Positions 43,744 to 52,527 of a stretch of 64,000 bases of DNA are shown here, piece after piece. The stretch is from the NCBI GenBank assembly GCA_963796915.1, contig CAWCNI010000003.1:1-64000 (forward strand), written 5' to 3'. Origin of the DNA: JAENWD01 sp963796915. Lineage in GTDB: Bacteria; Acidobacteriota; Vicinamibacteria; Vicinamibacterales; JAENWD01. Within the stretch, counting starts at the first letter, position 1. Each line of letters opens with the position of its first letter. The notes under the pieces are model-generated. The model saw nothing but the letters and a program-made list of their open reading frames with translations, did no database searches and had not been told where the DNA came from. The translations under genes and the position numbers were made by a program.

Positions 43744-44940
43744 ATGACACCAACCATCCGCCTCAAGCTCTCCCTGATGATGTTCCTGGAGTTCTTCATC
43801 TGGGGGGCGTGGTACGTGTCGATGGGCACGTACCTGCTCAAGACCCTGAACTTCTCCGGCACCGAGAGCGGCGCCGCCTACGGGACAACGGCACTGGCGG
43901 CGATCGTGTCGCCGTTTTTCGTCGGCATGGTGGCGGACCGCTTCTTCGCCACCGAGAAAGTGCTGGCGGTGCTGCACCTGGTCGGCGCCGTGCTGCTCTA
44001 CTGGGTGTCGACGCTGCCGAACTTCGGCAGCTTTTACTGGGTGCTGCTCGCGTACGCGCTCTGCTACATGCCGACGCTGGCGCTGACCAACGCGCTCGCG
44101 TTTCACCAGATGTCGGATCCGCGGAAGCAGTTCCCCGGCATCCGGGTGCTGGGGACCGCCGGCTGGATCGTCGCGGGACTTCTGATCAGCGCCTACAGCG
44201 CCGAGGGGTTGGCGCTGCAGTTCAAGATTGCCGCGTTCGCCTCGCTGGCACTCGGCCTGTTCGCGTTCACGCTGCCGCACACGCCTCCGGCCAGGCTGGG
44301 GCACGCGGTGACGCTGCGCGACATCCTCGGGCTCGACGCACTCCAGCTGATGAAGAGCCGCTCGTTCGCGGTCTTCGTCCTCGGGTCGTTTCTGGTCTGC
44401 ATCCCGCTGCAGTTCTACTACGCGTTCACGAACCCGTTCCTGAACGAGCTTGGCCGGACGAGCACCACGGCCATGCAGTCGCTGGGGCAGGTCTCCGAGG
44501 TCGGCTTCATGCTGGTCATGCCGATCTTCTTCGTCCGCCTCGGCGTGAAGAACATGCTGCTGGTCGGCATGGCCGCGTGGACAGCGCGGTATCTGCTCTT
44601 CGCGTTCGGCGACAACCACGCGATGGTGTGGATGCTGTACGTCGGCATCCTGCTTCACGGCGTGTGCTACGACTTCTTCTTCGTCACCGGACAGATCTAC
44701 GTCGACGGCAAGGCGCCGCTGCACATCCGCGCGGCGGCACAGGGGTTCATCACGTTTGTCACCTACGGCGTCGGCATGTTCATCGGCTCGTACCTCTCCG
44801 GCTGGGTCGTGGACCAGTACGTGACGGGCACGGGTCATGACTGGCGCACCATCTGGCTCATCCCGGCGGCGATGGCCTTTGCCGTGTTCGTGCTGTTTGC
44901 CGTCTTCTTCAGCTCGAGAGAGGAGGCGAAGGCCTCATGA
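43744..44940 (+). CDS. MFS transporter, nucleoside:H+ symporter (NupG-like) family
   Basis: A 12-helix inner-membrane permease of 398 residues. LMMFLEFFIWGAWYVSMGTY is the hallmark first helix of the nucleoside/H+ symporter group, followed by the FVGMVADRFFATEKVL loop between helices 2 and 3 and a conserved second-half region (DFFFVTGQIYVDGKAP). In this lineage such permeases sit in sugar loci, so the substrate may be a sugar or keto-sugar rather than a nucleoside. The stop overlaps the NIPSNAP gene as ATGA. Confidence 0.9.
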   Translation: MTPTIRLKLSLMMFLEFFIWGAWYVSMGTYLLKTLNFSGTESGAAYGTTALAAIVSPFFVGMVADRFFATEKVLAVLHLVGAVLLYWVSTLPNFGSFYWVLLAYALCYMPTLALTNALAFHQMSDPRKQFPGIRVLGTAGWIVAGLLISAYSAEGLALQFKIAAFASLALGLFAFTLPHTPPARLGHAVTLRDILGLDALQLMKSRSFAVFVLGSFLVCIPLQFYYAFTNPFLNELGRTSTTAMQSLGQVSEVGFMLVMPIFFVRLGVKNMLLVGMAAWTARYLLFAFGDNHAMVWMLYVGILLHGVCYDFFFVTGQIYVDGKAPLHIRAAAQGFITFVTYGVGMFIGSYLSGWVVDQYVTGTGHDWRTIWLIPAAMAFAVFVLFAVFFSSREEAKAS

Positions 44941-45734
44941 AGCGCAGGGACTTTCTCGCGTCGTCCATCGCCGCGGCCGCCGGTGCAAGCGCGTTTGGCA
45001 CCGATGGTGCGGCTCAAACTCCATCAGGGCCCATGCCTCAGTACTACGAGCTCCGCCAGTACCACCTTCGCACGACGATGCGGCAGGACTTCTCGGACTA
45101 CCAGAAGGACGTCGCGGTGCCGGCGATGAATCGCGCCGGCATCCCGCAGGTCGGTGTCTTCACCGTCGCTTTCGGCCCCGACAGCCCGACGTTCTGGGTG
45201 CTGATCCCGCACAAGGACCTGACGTCGTTTGCGACGCTGGATGCGAAGCTGCAGGCCGACACCGAATACAAGTCGAAGGGCGCCGAGCATCAGAGCCGGC
45301 CGTCCAGCAACCCGGCCTACATGCGCCTCGACTCGCAGCTGATGATCGCGTTCGACGGGATGCCGGTGCTCGAAGCGCCGGCTGGCGCCAACGCGGGCCC
45401 GTCACGGCTGTTCGAGTTGCGGACCTACGAGAGCCACAGCAAGGCGGCCCACAAGAAGAAGATGGAGATGTTCAACAAGGGCGAGATCGCCATCTTCAGG
45501 CGATCGGGCCTGGCGCCGGTGTTCTTCGGGTCGAACCTGATCGCCACGAAGATGCCCAGCCTGACCTACATGCTGGTCTACGAGAACATGGCCGCCCACG
45601 ACAAGGCGTGGGGCCAGTTCATCGGCGACCCCGAGTGGAAGACGCTCTCCACGACGCCTGGCTACACCGACGCGGAGATTGTCTCCAACATCACGTCGCT
45701 CGTCCTGCGGCCGACGGCGTTTTCCCAGATATAA
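44937..45734 (+). CDS. NIPSNAP-domain protein, Tat-exported
   Basis: A 265-residue periplasmic protein. KRRDFLASSIAAAAGASAFG is a Tat signal. Two ferredoxin-like NIPSNAP repeats follow, starting at YELRQYHLRTTMRQDF and FELRTYESHSKAAHKKKM. Function is unknown; dimeric alpha-beta-barrel folds of this type bind small ligands. It is translationally coupled to the MFS gene. Its 3' end overlaps the convergent DUF421 gene by 44 bases. Confidence 0.9.
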   Translation: MKRRDFLASSIAAAAGASAFGTDGAAQTPSGPMPQYYELRQYHLRTTMRQDFSDYQKDVAVPAMNRAGIPQVGVFTVAFGPDSPTFWVLIPHKDLTSFATLDAKLQADTEYKSKGAEHQSRPSSNPAYMRLDSQLMIAFDGMPVLEAPAGANAGPSRLFELRTYESHSKAAHKKKMEMFNKGEIAIFRRSGLAPVFFGSNLIATKMPSLTYMLVYENMAAHDKAWGQFIGDPEWKTLSTTPGYTDAEIVSNITSLVLRPTAFSQI

Positions 45735-46293
45735 GACGTTCGATGCGCTCCAGCCGATCGACGAGGTCCCGCTGGCGGGACTCGTCGGTCGTCGGCGTGT
45801 GACGGAAGAACCACAGCGCGCCGCCCGGCGCGAGCACGGCTTTCTCGATGTCGTTGAGGGAGTCGAACCCCTGCTTGTGCGCGGCCGCGACCACTTCGTG
45901 CCGTGAGATGCCCTCCTTCTTGAGGTTCTCAGGCTTCAGTTGCCCGTGCTCGATCAGCAGGTCGGGCTTTCCCTCGAGCCACTTCTCAAGCCGCGCGTGC
46001 GAGTAAAGCCGGCGCACGACGAAGTTATTGAACAGCAGCAGCGCGAGGGCGCCCACGATGCCACCCGACACGCTGTTGTCGTTGCCGATGATGGCGTTCT
46101 GGACAGTGTTCGACAGGATGAGGAGGACGACGAGATCGAACGGGTTGAGCTGTGCCACCAGGCGCTTGCCGAAATATTTGAGGGCCAGGATCAGGAACGC
46201 ATAGACGAGGATTGCCCTGGCGACCTTTTCGAGCAACGGCACGGGCAGCAGGAACATGTCGCTGAGACTCTGCACTGGCAACAGGTGACCCAT
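45691..46293 (-). CDS. DUF421 (YetF-like) membrane protein
   Basis: A 200-residue membrane protein of the YetF family. Three membrane helices at the N-terminus (ARAILVYAFLILALKYFGKR, FDLVVLLILSNTVQNAIIGN, GGIVGALALLLFNNFVVRRL) precede a soluble domain beginning GKPDLLIEHGQLKPENLKKE. I chose the ATG at 46293. The longer frame to 46365 would overlap the rhamnosidase start region. Function unknown. Confidence 0.9.
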   Translation of the reverse strand: MGHLLPVQSLSDMFLLPVPLLEKVARAILVYAFLILALKYFGKRLVAQLNPFDLVVLLILSNTVQNAIIGNDNSVSGGIVGALALLLFNNFVVRRLYSHARLEKWLEGKPDLLIEHGQLKPENLKKEGISRHEVVAAAHKQGFDSLNDIEKAVLAPGGALWFFRHTPTTDESRQRDLVDRLERIERLISGKTPSAAGRAT

Positions 46294-46349
46294 GGATCGA
46301 TGCCTCCAGGGCCCTTGCAATCGCGGCCCGGTCACCATTAGATACCGCC

Positions 46350-48773
46350 ATGCCTCTTCCGTCACGCCTGCGCCTGCGCCGTGCCCTTGCTGCCGCCGTT
46401 GCCCTTGCCGTCCTGACCTGGCCGCACGAACGCCTCGGCGCGCAGTCCATCAACCCGACACTGCTGACAGGCCGATGGCAGGCCTCGTGGATACGGCACG
46501 CCGCGGCACCGGGGACCGCCGTCGGCGTCTATCTGTTTCGACAGACGTTCGATGTGGCGGCCATGCCGGACCGATTCGTCGTGCATGCGAGCGCCGACCA
46601 GCGCTACGAGCTGTTCGTCAACGGCGCCCGCGTGGCGACTGGACCCGCGCGCGGCGACCTCGACCACTGGCGGTTCGAGACGATCGACATCGTGTCGCAC
46701 CTGCACACCGGGCGGAATGTGCTCGCCGCCGTGGTCTGGAACTTCGGAGCTGACGCGCCGATGGCCCAGATCAGCAACGAGACCGGGTTCATCCTGCAGG
46801 GCGACGGGCCGGTCGAAGCCGCCGTCAATACCGGCACGACATGGAAGACCACGGTGAACCCGGCGGTGACGCCGCTGCCGCCCGATCGCAAGTCGATGGG
46901 CTACCAGTACTTCGTCGGCGGCGCCGGAGAAGTCGTCAATGCGGCTGCCTATCCGTGGGGCTGGGAGCGGCCAGAGTTCGACGACAGGGGCTGGGCGGCG
47001 GCTGGCACGATCACGCCAGGCGGACCGCGCGGCGTCCGCGACACACCCTCACGCTGGTTTCTCGTGCCGCGCGGCATCCCGTTGATGGAAGACACGCCGG
47101 AACGACTCGAGCGCGTCGTCCGCGCCGAAGGTGGGAACGTGCCCTCCGGCGTGCTGCAGGGCACTTCGTCCTGGACGGTGCCACCGCGGACTGCCGTGAC
47201 AGTGCTGCTCGATCGATCGCACCTCACGACGGCGCACCCGGAAGTGGTGACCTCTGGCGGCCGCGGCTCGACGATTTCGCTGACCTACACAGAGGCGTTG
47301 CACGCCGAAGGCAAGCAAGGCGAGAAGGGCAACCGCAACGACGTCACCGGCAAGGTCGTCACCGGCCTGACCGATCGCTTCCTGCCGGACGGGGGCCAGG
47401 CGCGCGTCTTCCGGACGCTCTGGTGGCGAACCTTCCGCTACGTGCAGGTGCAGGTGCAGACGGCGGACGAGCCGCTGGTGATCTCAGACGTCCGCGCGGC
47501 GTTTGACGCCTATCCGTTTCAGCTGCGCTCGAAGTTTCAGTCGAGCGATCCGGTGCTGGGGCAGATCTTCGACACCGGCTGGCGCACCGCTCGCCTGTGC
47601 GCGCACGAGACCTACATGGACACGCCGTACTGGGAGCAGCTGCAGTACATCGGCGACACGCGTATCCAGGCGATGGTCTCGCTGTACGCCGGCGGCGACG
47701 ATCGGCTGGTGAAAAACGCCATCGAGCTGTTCGACGAGTCGAGGATTCCCGATGGCATCACGCAGAGCCGCTATCCGGGCGCCCTTCCGCAGTTCATCCC
47801 GCCGTTCTCGCTCTTCTGGATCGGCATGATGCACGACCTGTGGTGGTACAGCGGCGACCGTCAATTCCTGAAGCCGTACCTCCCCGGCGCGCGCGGCGTG
47901 CTCCAGTGGTTCGAAGCGCGGCTGGCGCCGTCAGGGCTCCTCGGGAAGCTCGAATGGTGGAACTACGCGGACTGGGTCGCGCCGTTCAAGGACGGCGAGC
48001 CGCCGATGCTCGAAACTGGCGAGTCGGCGATCCTGAGCCTGCAGTTCGTCCTCGCGCTTCGCGAAGCGGCGGATCTCGAGGCGGCGTTCGGCAGCGCGGA
48101 CCAGGCGGCGAAGTATCGCGCGCTGGCAACCAGGGTCGCCGCCGCTGTCGCGGCGTCGTGCTGGGACGCCGGCAAACACCTGCTCGCCGACACGCCGGCG
48201 AAGAACAGCTGGACACAGCACGCGAACCTGCTCGGTGTCCTTGCCGACGCGCTGCCGCAGGGCACCGACGAGCGCGCGTTGATGACGCGGGTGCTCGAGG
48301 ACAAGTCGCTCACAGAAGCGACCTACTACTTCAAGTTTTACCTGTTCCGGGCCATGGAGAAGGCCGGCCTTGCCGATCGCTACCTCGATCAGCTCGCGCC
48401 GTGGAAGGCCATGCTCGATCTGGGCCTGACGACCTGGGCGGAACAGCCGGAGCCGACGCGATCGGACTCGCATGCCTGGAGCGCGCACCCGACCGCCGAC
48501 CTGCTGCGCGTCGTCGCCGGTGTCGAGCCGGCGGTGCCCGGGTTTGCCGAAGTGCGAATCCGACCGCATCTCGGCACGCTGAACACGGTGTCGGCCTCGG
48601 TGCCGACGCCTCGAGGTGATGTCGCGGTGAGCTACACGCGCGCCGGTGCCGCGGTGAACGCGGAGGTCGTCCTGCCGCGCGGCATGACCGGCACCATCGC
48701 CATCGCCGGCGAACCGACGCTGTTGCATGAAGGCCAGAACACCGTGAAGCTGCAGGCGCCGAGGCCGAACTGA
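46350..48773 (+). CDS. GH78-family alpha-L-rhamnosidase-like glycoside hydrolase, secreted
   Basis: An 807-residue exported enzyme expected to release terminal L-rhamnose from plant or bacterial glycans. Signal peptide at about 1-30. An N-terminal beta-sandwich (WQASWIRHAAAPGTAVGVYL, DQRYELFVNGARVATGPARG) is followed by the (alpha/alpha)6 barrel with ETYMDTPYWEQLQYIGDTRI, which corresponds to the conserved catalytic-base segment of GH78, and SDSHAWSAHPTADLL. A C-terminal beta domain (VEPAVPGFAEVRIRPHLGTL) completes the family architecture. The exact linkage is unknown. Confidence 0.9.
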   Translation: MPLPSRLRLRRALAAAVALAVLTWPHERLGAQSINPTLLTGRWQASWIRHAAAPGTAVGVYLFRQTFDVAAMPDRFVVHASADQRYELFVNGARVATGPARGDLDHWRFETIDIVSHLHTGRNVLAAVVWNFGADAPMAQISNETGFILQGDGPVEAAVNTGTTWKTTVNPAVTPLPPDRKSMGYQYFVGGAGEVVNAAAYPWGWERPEFDDRGWAAAGTITPGGPRGVRDTPSRWFLVPRGIPLMEDTPERLERVVRAEGGNVPSGVLQGTSSWTVPPRTAVTVLLDRSHLTTAHPEVVTSGGRGSTISLTYTEALHAEGKQGEKGNRNDVTGKVVTGLTDRFLPDGGQARVFRTLWWRTFRYVQVQVQTADEPLVISDVRAAFDAYPFQLRSKFQSSDPVLGQIFDTGWRTARLCAHETYMDTPYWEQLQYIGDTRIQAMVSLYAGGDDRLVKNAIELFDESRIPDGITQSRYPGALPQFIPPFSLFWIGMMHDLWWYSGDRQFLKPYLPGARGVLQWFEARLAPSGLLGKLEWWNYADWVAPFKDGEPPMLETGESAILSLQFVLALREAADLEAAFGSADQAAKYRALATRVAAAVAASCWDAGKHLLADTPAKNSWTQHANLLGVLADALPQGTDERALMTRVLEDKSLTEATYYFKFYLFRAMEKAGLADRYLDQLAPWKAMLDLGLTTWAEQPEPTRSDSHAWSAHPTADLLRVVAGVEPAVPGFAEVRIRPHLGTLNTVSASVPTPRGDVAVSYTRAGAAVNAEVVLPRGMTGTIAIAGEPTLLHEGQNTVKLQAPRPN

Positions 48774-48838
48774 CCGGGCTTGACCGAGGATTCGCCCGAC
48801 GGCCAATGTGAAGATTGCCCTACTCGGTGGTCGTGTCG

Positions 48839-49825
48839 TCAGGCGCTGAACAGCGCTCGCGCGATACGCACGTAGCCGTCGACGGCACGTTCCAGCTCGT
48901 CGATCTCGACGTGCTCGTGATCGGTATGGGCGAGCAGGACCGAGCCCGGCCCGAACAGCAGCGGGTCGCCCCACGCATCGAGAAACGGGATGTCCGTCGT
49001 GAACGGAAATGACGCCGTCTCGAATCCGTCGACCGTCCGCAGCTCCACGGCCGGTACTTCCAGCACGGTCTCGGTGGCGACGTGTCGCCGCACGACGTTC
49101 AGGGCCGGCTCCAGATCCGCCAGCGGCCCGACGGTCCGGAACATCACCTCGGCCTCGGCGTGCGGCGGCACGACATTGGGCGCCACGCCGCCGGAGATCA
49201 GGCCGATCGTGTAGTGGGTCCGGCCAAGGTGCGGGTGATCGGGCAGCGGTTGCGCGCGGAGCAGGATCAGGGTGTCGATCAGCTTGTCGATCGCCGACTC
49301 CCCCATCTCCGGCCTGGACGTATGCGCCGCGCGCCCGGAGGCCGTGAGCTTCACGCGAAGCACACCGCGATGCGCCAGGCCCAGCCTGCTGTCGGTCGGC
49401 TCGCCATCGACGAGGAACCGGCAACCAGCGGCCAGCGGGTGTGCGTTGGCCGTCTTGGCGCCGTCGCTTCCCCTTCTTCTCCGACGACGAACAGCAGCCC
49501 GACGCGCCGCTCGCCGGACGCGCGCAGGCGTTCGGCGGCATGCACCTGCGCCGCCACCGTGCCCTTGGCGTCGCACGCGCCACGACCGTAGAGGCGGCCC
49601 GTCCTCGACGCGGCTCGGGAAGAATGGCGGCACGCAGTCGAAGTGCGTGGAGAACACGACATGGGGCGGGTCCAGTGTCGCCAGGACATTCGATCGGCCA
49701 CCGCCGACCCCCTGCTCCTCCACCTGCCAGCCGATGTGGCGGAGATACGCCGCGAGCCAGCGTCCGCAGTCGGCTTCACGGCCGGTCGTCGAGTCGATGT
49801 CGATCAGCGTCCGCGCCAGCGGCAC
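48839..49825 (-). CDS. dapE: M20-family deacylase, probable succinyl-diaminopimelate desuccinylase (two frameshifts)
   Basis: An ArgE/DapE metallopeptidase. The first part (STTGREADCGRWLAAYLRHI, VVFSTHFDCVPPFFPS) ends near 49597; the middle, RLYGRGACDAKGTVAAQVHA and LLFVVGEEG, lies in another frame to about 49465; the last part (FLVDGEPTDSRLGLAHRGVL, RAAHTSRPEMGESAIDKLID) returns to the first. The STHFDCVP and GRGACDAKG motifs hold the metal-binding His/Asp pair. Its place just after dapB-dapA-dapD supports DapE over ArgE. Start is uncertain; GTG 49825 is used. Confidence 0.8.
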   Translation of the reverse strand: MPLARTLIDIDSTTGREADCGRWLAAYLRHIGWQVEEQGVGGGRSNVLATLDPPHVVFSTHFDCVPPFFPSRVEDGPPLRSWRVRRQGHGGGAGACRRTPARVRRAARRAAVRRRRRRGSDGAKTANAHPLAAGCRFLVDGEPTDSRLGLAHRGVLRVKLTASGRAAHTSRPEMGESAIDKLIDTLILLRAQPLPDHPHLGRTHYTIGLISGGVAPNVVPPHAEAEVMFRTVGPLADLEPALNVVRRHVATETVLEVPAVELRTVDGFETASFPFTTDIPFLDAWGDPLLFGPGSVLLAHTDHEHVEIDELERAVDGYVRIARALFSA

Positions 49826-49830
49826 GAGCG

Positions 49831-50682
49831 CTAGCGAATCCAACGTTCGAGCTCCGCGCGCGTGTCGGTGTGGTGGTCGCGATACTTCACGATCACCGGC
49901 GTCGCGAGCGACAGCCCCCACTCGACGCCAGGGCCGACAGTCACCGCGCGCGCGCCAGGCACGACGACGGCGCGTTCCGGGATGACGATCGGCAGGTCGC
50001 CATCGGCCTTGATGATCGTGCCGTTCGGCAGGTCGTAGACCGGCGTGGAGCGCGTGATGATCGTCCCGGCGCCAATCACCGCGCCGCGCTTGATCACGGC
50101 GCCCTCGTAGATGCCGGTATTGCCTCCGATCAGGGCTTCATCCTCGACGATGACGGGCATCGCCCCGACCGGCTCGATGACGCCGCCAATCTGCGCGCCG
50201 GCGCTGACGTGCACCTTCTCGCCGATCTGCGCGCACGATCCGATGAGCACGTGCGAGTCGAGCAGCGTGCATTCGCCGACGTAGGCGCCGATGTTGACGT
50301 ACATGGGCGGCATGCAGATGACGCCCTTGCCGACAAAGGCGCCTTCGCGAATCGCGGATCCGCCAGGGACGAGGCGGATGTGCCGATCAAGGCTGATGTG
50401 CTTGAGCGGCATCGTGTCCTTGTCGAAGAACGGCCACCGCCCGTGGTCCATTGAGTGATCGACGAGGCGCCCGAAACGGAAGCCGAGCAGGATCCCTTTC
50501 TTCACCCAGGCGTTCACCCGCCAGCCGGTCGGCGCCGAGGCATCGGGTTCGGCTGCCCGGACGGTGCCGTTGCCAAGCGCGTCGCGCAGGCGGACGAATG
50601 CGCCGCGGGCCGCGAGCGCCTCGGCCTTGTCGCCCTGCGCGAACAACTCTTCGATGAGATGAGGGAGATCGTGATCGGCCAT
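49831..50682 (-). CDS. dapD: 2,3,4,5-tetrahydropyridine-2,6-dicarboxylate N-succinyltransferase
   Basis: DapD succinylates tetrahydrodipicolinate in the lysine/diaminopimelate pathway. RFGRLVDHSMDHGRWPFFDK and the left-handed beta-helix turns (GAFVGKGVICMPPMYVNIGA, GVIEPVGAMPVIVEDEALIG) are standard for the E. coli type. Length of 283 residues is typical. It lies two bases after dapA and before dapE, which completes the succinylase branch in one operon. Confidence 0.96.
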   Translation of the reverse strand: MADHDLPHLIEELFAQGDKAEALAARGAFVRLRDALGNGTVRAAEPDASAPTGWRVNAWVKKGILLGFRFGRLVDHSMDHGRWPFFDKDTMPLKHISLDRHIRLVPGGSAIREGAFVGKGVICMPPMYVNIGAYVGECTLLDSHVLIGSCAQIGEKVHVSAGAQIGGVIEPVGAMPVIVEDEALIGGNTGIYEGAVIKRGAVIGAGTIITRSTPVYDLPNGTIIKADGDLPIVIPERAVVVPGARAVTVGPGVEWGLSLATPVIVKYRDHHTDTRAELERWIR

Positions 50683-50684
50683 TG

Positions 50685-51578
50685 TTAGTTCCGCATGCCG
50701 AGACCCAGGTCGAGCAGGGCCTGGCGAATCTTCGACCGGCTCGCGTCGGACGGCGGGACCATCGGCAGGCGATAGACGTCCTCGCAGAGTCCCAGCATCA
50801 CAAGCGCAGCCTTCACTGGAATCGGGTTCGACTCGATGAAGTTCACCAGCATGAACGGCAGCAGCGAGGCGTGCAGTTCGCGCGCCCTGGCGAAATCACC
50901 GGCAAGCGCGGCATTGACGAGGGCCGCCATCTGCTCGGGGACGACGTTTGATGCCACTGAAATCACACCGCGGCCACCCACTGCCATGGTCGGCAGGGCC
51001 AGCGCGTCGTCGCCGGAAAACACGGCGAAGTCCGGCGGGACGATGCGGCAGACCTCGCAGATCTGCTGCATGTTTCCGGAGGCCTCCTTGACCCCGACAA
51101 TGTTGGGGATCGCCGCCAGTCGTGCCAGCGTCCGCGGCTCGACGTTGCAGCCGGTCCGGCCCGGAACGTTGTAGACGATGATCGGAAGCGTGGTCGCCGC
51201 CGCGATCGCGGAGTAGTGCTGAAACAGACCTTCCTGTGTCGGCTTGTTGTAATACGGCGTGACGGAGAGCAGGCCCTGGGCGCCGAGCGACTCGGTATGG
51301 GCGGCAAGTTCGGCGACCTCCGCGGTGTGGTAGCCGCCGACGCCGGCCAGCACGGGCACCCTGCCCTTGCAGACCTGGACGGCGATCTTCACCAGGCACT
51401 CCCGCTCGTCCGGCGACAGCGTCGGTGTTTCACCGGTGGTGCCGCAGGGAACGACGAAGTGCACGCCCCCCTCGACCTGCCGTTCCACCAGCCGCCTGAA
51501 CGCGGCTTCGTCGACTGCACCCGACGCCGTGAACGGCGTGACCAGCGCGGTGCCTACCCCTGACCACTGAAGTGCCAT
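50685..51578 (-). CDS. dapA: 4-hydroxy-tetrahydrodipicolinate synthase
   Basis: DapA condenses pyruvate with aspartate semialdehyde. The Schiff-base Lys lies in NIVGVKEASGNMQQI, the catalytic Tyr in SVTPYYNKPTQEGLF, and the substrate Thr pair in VVPCGTTGETPTL. Size (297 residues) matches. It follows dapB by 42 bases. Confidence 0.96.
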   Translation of the reverse strand: MALQWSGVGTALVTPFTASGAVDEAAFRRLVERQVEGGVHFVVPCGTTGETPTLSPDERECLVKIAVQVCKGRVPVLAGVGGYHTAEVAELAAHTESLGAQGLLSVTPYYNKPTQEGLFQHYSAIAAATTLPIIVYNVPGRTGCNVEPRTLARLAAIPNIVGVKEASGNMQQICEVCRIVPPDFAVFSGDDALALPTMAVGGRGVISVASNVVPEQMAALVNAALAGDFARARELHASLLPFMLVNFIESNPIPVKAALVMLGLCEDVYRLPMVPPSDASRSKIRQALLDLGLGMRN

Positions 51579-51620
51579 GTGCTCACGTTCTCACATTCCG
51601 GCGGGTAGCGCCCGCCGATC

Positions 51621-52340
51621 TCATACTCCCAGAACATCCCGCATGGTGAACCAGCCGCGACGTCCCTTCACCCAGCGGGCAGCGAGGAGTGCCCCTCGCG
51701 CGAAAGTGCCACGGTCGCGCACGCTGTGCGTCAGGGTGATCGTCTCCGAAGGACCGTCAAACCCCACTGTGTGAATGCCCGGCACATGGCCGGCGCGCGA
51801 GCTCGCGACGTCGATGCTCCGGTCGTACCCGGCCGCCTTCATCGCCGCCGCGATGCCCAGGGCGGTGCCCGAGGGAGCATCGAGCTTCCGATCGTGATGC
51901 ACCTCGTGCAGCCACGCTCCGTATTCCGCGTGCGGCGCCATGAGGCGGGCGGCCGAGGCCGCGATGGACTCGAACAGCACGGCGCCAATCGAGAAGTTCG
52001 CTGCTGCCACGACGCCGATGCCGGCCTGCTCCGCCAGGGCCCTGAAGGTGTCCACGTCCTTGTTCCACCCGGTCGTGCCGACCACGAGGTTCCAGCCCGC
52101 CGCGGCGTAGCACGGGAAGTTGCCGTGGATGGCATCGGGGATCGTGAAGTCCACCGCCACGTCCACGTCCGGCCAGGCCGCTCGTGTCAGTCCCCGGCCG
52201 TCGGGGTTTTCGTCCTTGTCGATCACGCCTGCGACCTCGCAGCCGCATTCGGCGGCGAGGCGTTCGATCTGAGTGCCCATCCGGCCATGGCCGACGATCA
52301 GGATGCGCACAGGCGATGAGACGGTGTCAGCGACGGGCAT
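51621..52340 (-). CDS. dapB: 4-hydroxy-tetrahydrodipicolinate reductase
   Basis: DapB reduces the DapA product to tetrahydrodipicolinate. The cofactor site VRILIVGHGRMGTQIERLA and the substrate-binding loop LHEVHHDRKLDAPSGTALGI are clear. The ATG at 52340 has no good Shine-Dalgarno site, and a GTG inside (VRILIVG) is an alternative. It is preceded by only 11 bases after a strong terminator, which suggests regulated entry to the operon. Confidence 0.93.
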   Translation of the reverse strand: MPVADTVSSPVRILIVGHGRMGTQIERLAAECGCEVAGVIDKDENPDGRGLTRAAWPDVDVAVDFTIPDAIHGNFPCYAAAGWNLVVGTTGWNKDVDTFRALAEQAGIGVVAAANFSIGAVLFESIAASAARLMAPHAEYGAWLHEVHHDRKLDAPSGTALGIAAAMKAAGYDRSIDVASSRAGHVPGIHTVGFDGPSETITLTHSVRDRGTFARGALLAARWVKGRRGWFTMRDVLGV

Positions 52341-52351
52341 GCGCGTAAACG

Positions 52352-52385
52352 AAAAAAGCCGCCGACCGGTTGCCCGATCGGCGGC
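52352..52385 (-). terminator. GNRA-capped intrinsic terminator directly upstream of dapB
   Basis: On the minus strand a 12-base-pair stem (GCCGCCGATCGG with CCGGTCGGCGGC, one G-U pair) is closed by a GCAA tetraloop and followed by six T residues at 52352-52357. This is a textbook intrinsic terminator. It sits 11 bases before the dapB ATG and downstream of its own promoter. Confidence 0.85.
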
Positions 52386-52409
52386 TGGGTGTACTCCTGA
52401 AAATTGGCG

Positions 52410-52426
52410 GCGCCTGATTCAGGCGC
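52410..52426 (-). promoter_or_regulatory. Inverted repeat over the leader-ORF stop codon
   Basis: GCGCCTGA, one base, then TCAGGCGC form an exact 8-base inverted repeat. The TGA stop of the small leader ORF lies inside it. Ribosome position at the stop would decide whether this hairpin forms, upstream of the terminator. Confidence 0.5.
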
Positions 52427-52490
52427 AGAGCACGGCCACACCACCGTTGGGGCGGCCCCGCTTTCGAGGTGCGGCGAATCGGCGCGTCAT
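52419..52490 (-). CDS. 23-residue leaderless ORF with an AT-hook-like core
   Basis: ATG at 52490 to TGA at 52421-52419. The peptide begins MTRRFAAPRKRG and contains PRKRGRPNGG, the core pattern of AT-hook peptides, then a hydrophobic VAVLCA end. The ATG lies seven bases after the -10 box, so transcription would start at or next to it and the message would be leaderless. No lysine run is present, so classic lysine-codon attenuation is not supported. It may be a leader peptide, a true micro-protein, or chance. Confidence 0.4.
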   Translation of the reverse strand: MTRRFAAPRKRGRPNGGVAVLCA

Positions 52491-52497
52491 ACGCGGG

Positions 52498-52527
52498 AGT
52501 ATAGGAGCCTGCGCAGAGGCAAGTCAA
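52498..52527 (-). promoter_or_regulatory. Sigma-70-type promoter for the dap leader
   Basis: On the minus strand TTGACT at 52522-52527 and TATACT at 52498-52503 are separated by 18 bases, each one base from consensus. The -35 element overlaps the TGA stop of nagB. Confidence 0.75.

Noticed and set aside
42994..44838. 614-codon minus-strand open frame
   Set aside because: Antisense to the DUF1080 and MFS genes; charged low-complexity product.
52341..52500. Lysine riboswitch before dapB
   Set aside because: The leader is only ~150 bases and lacks the five-helix L-box layout; a short ORF and a terminator account for it better.
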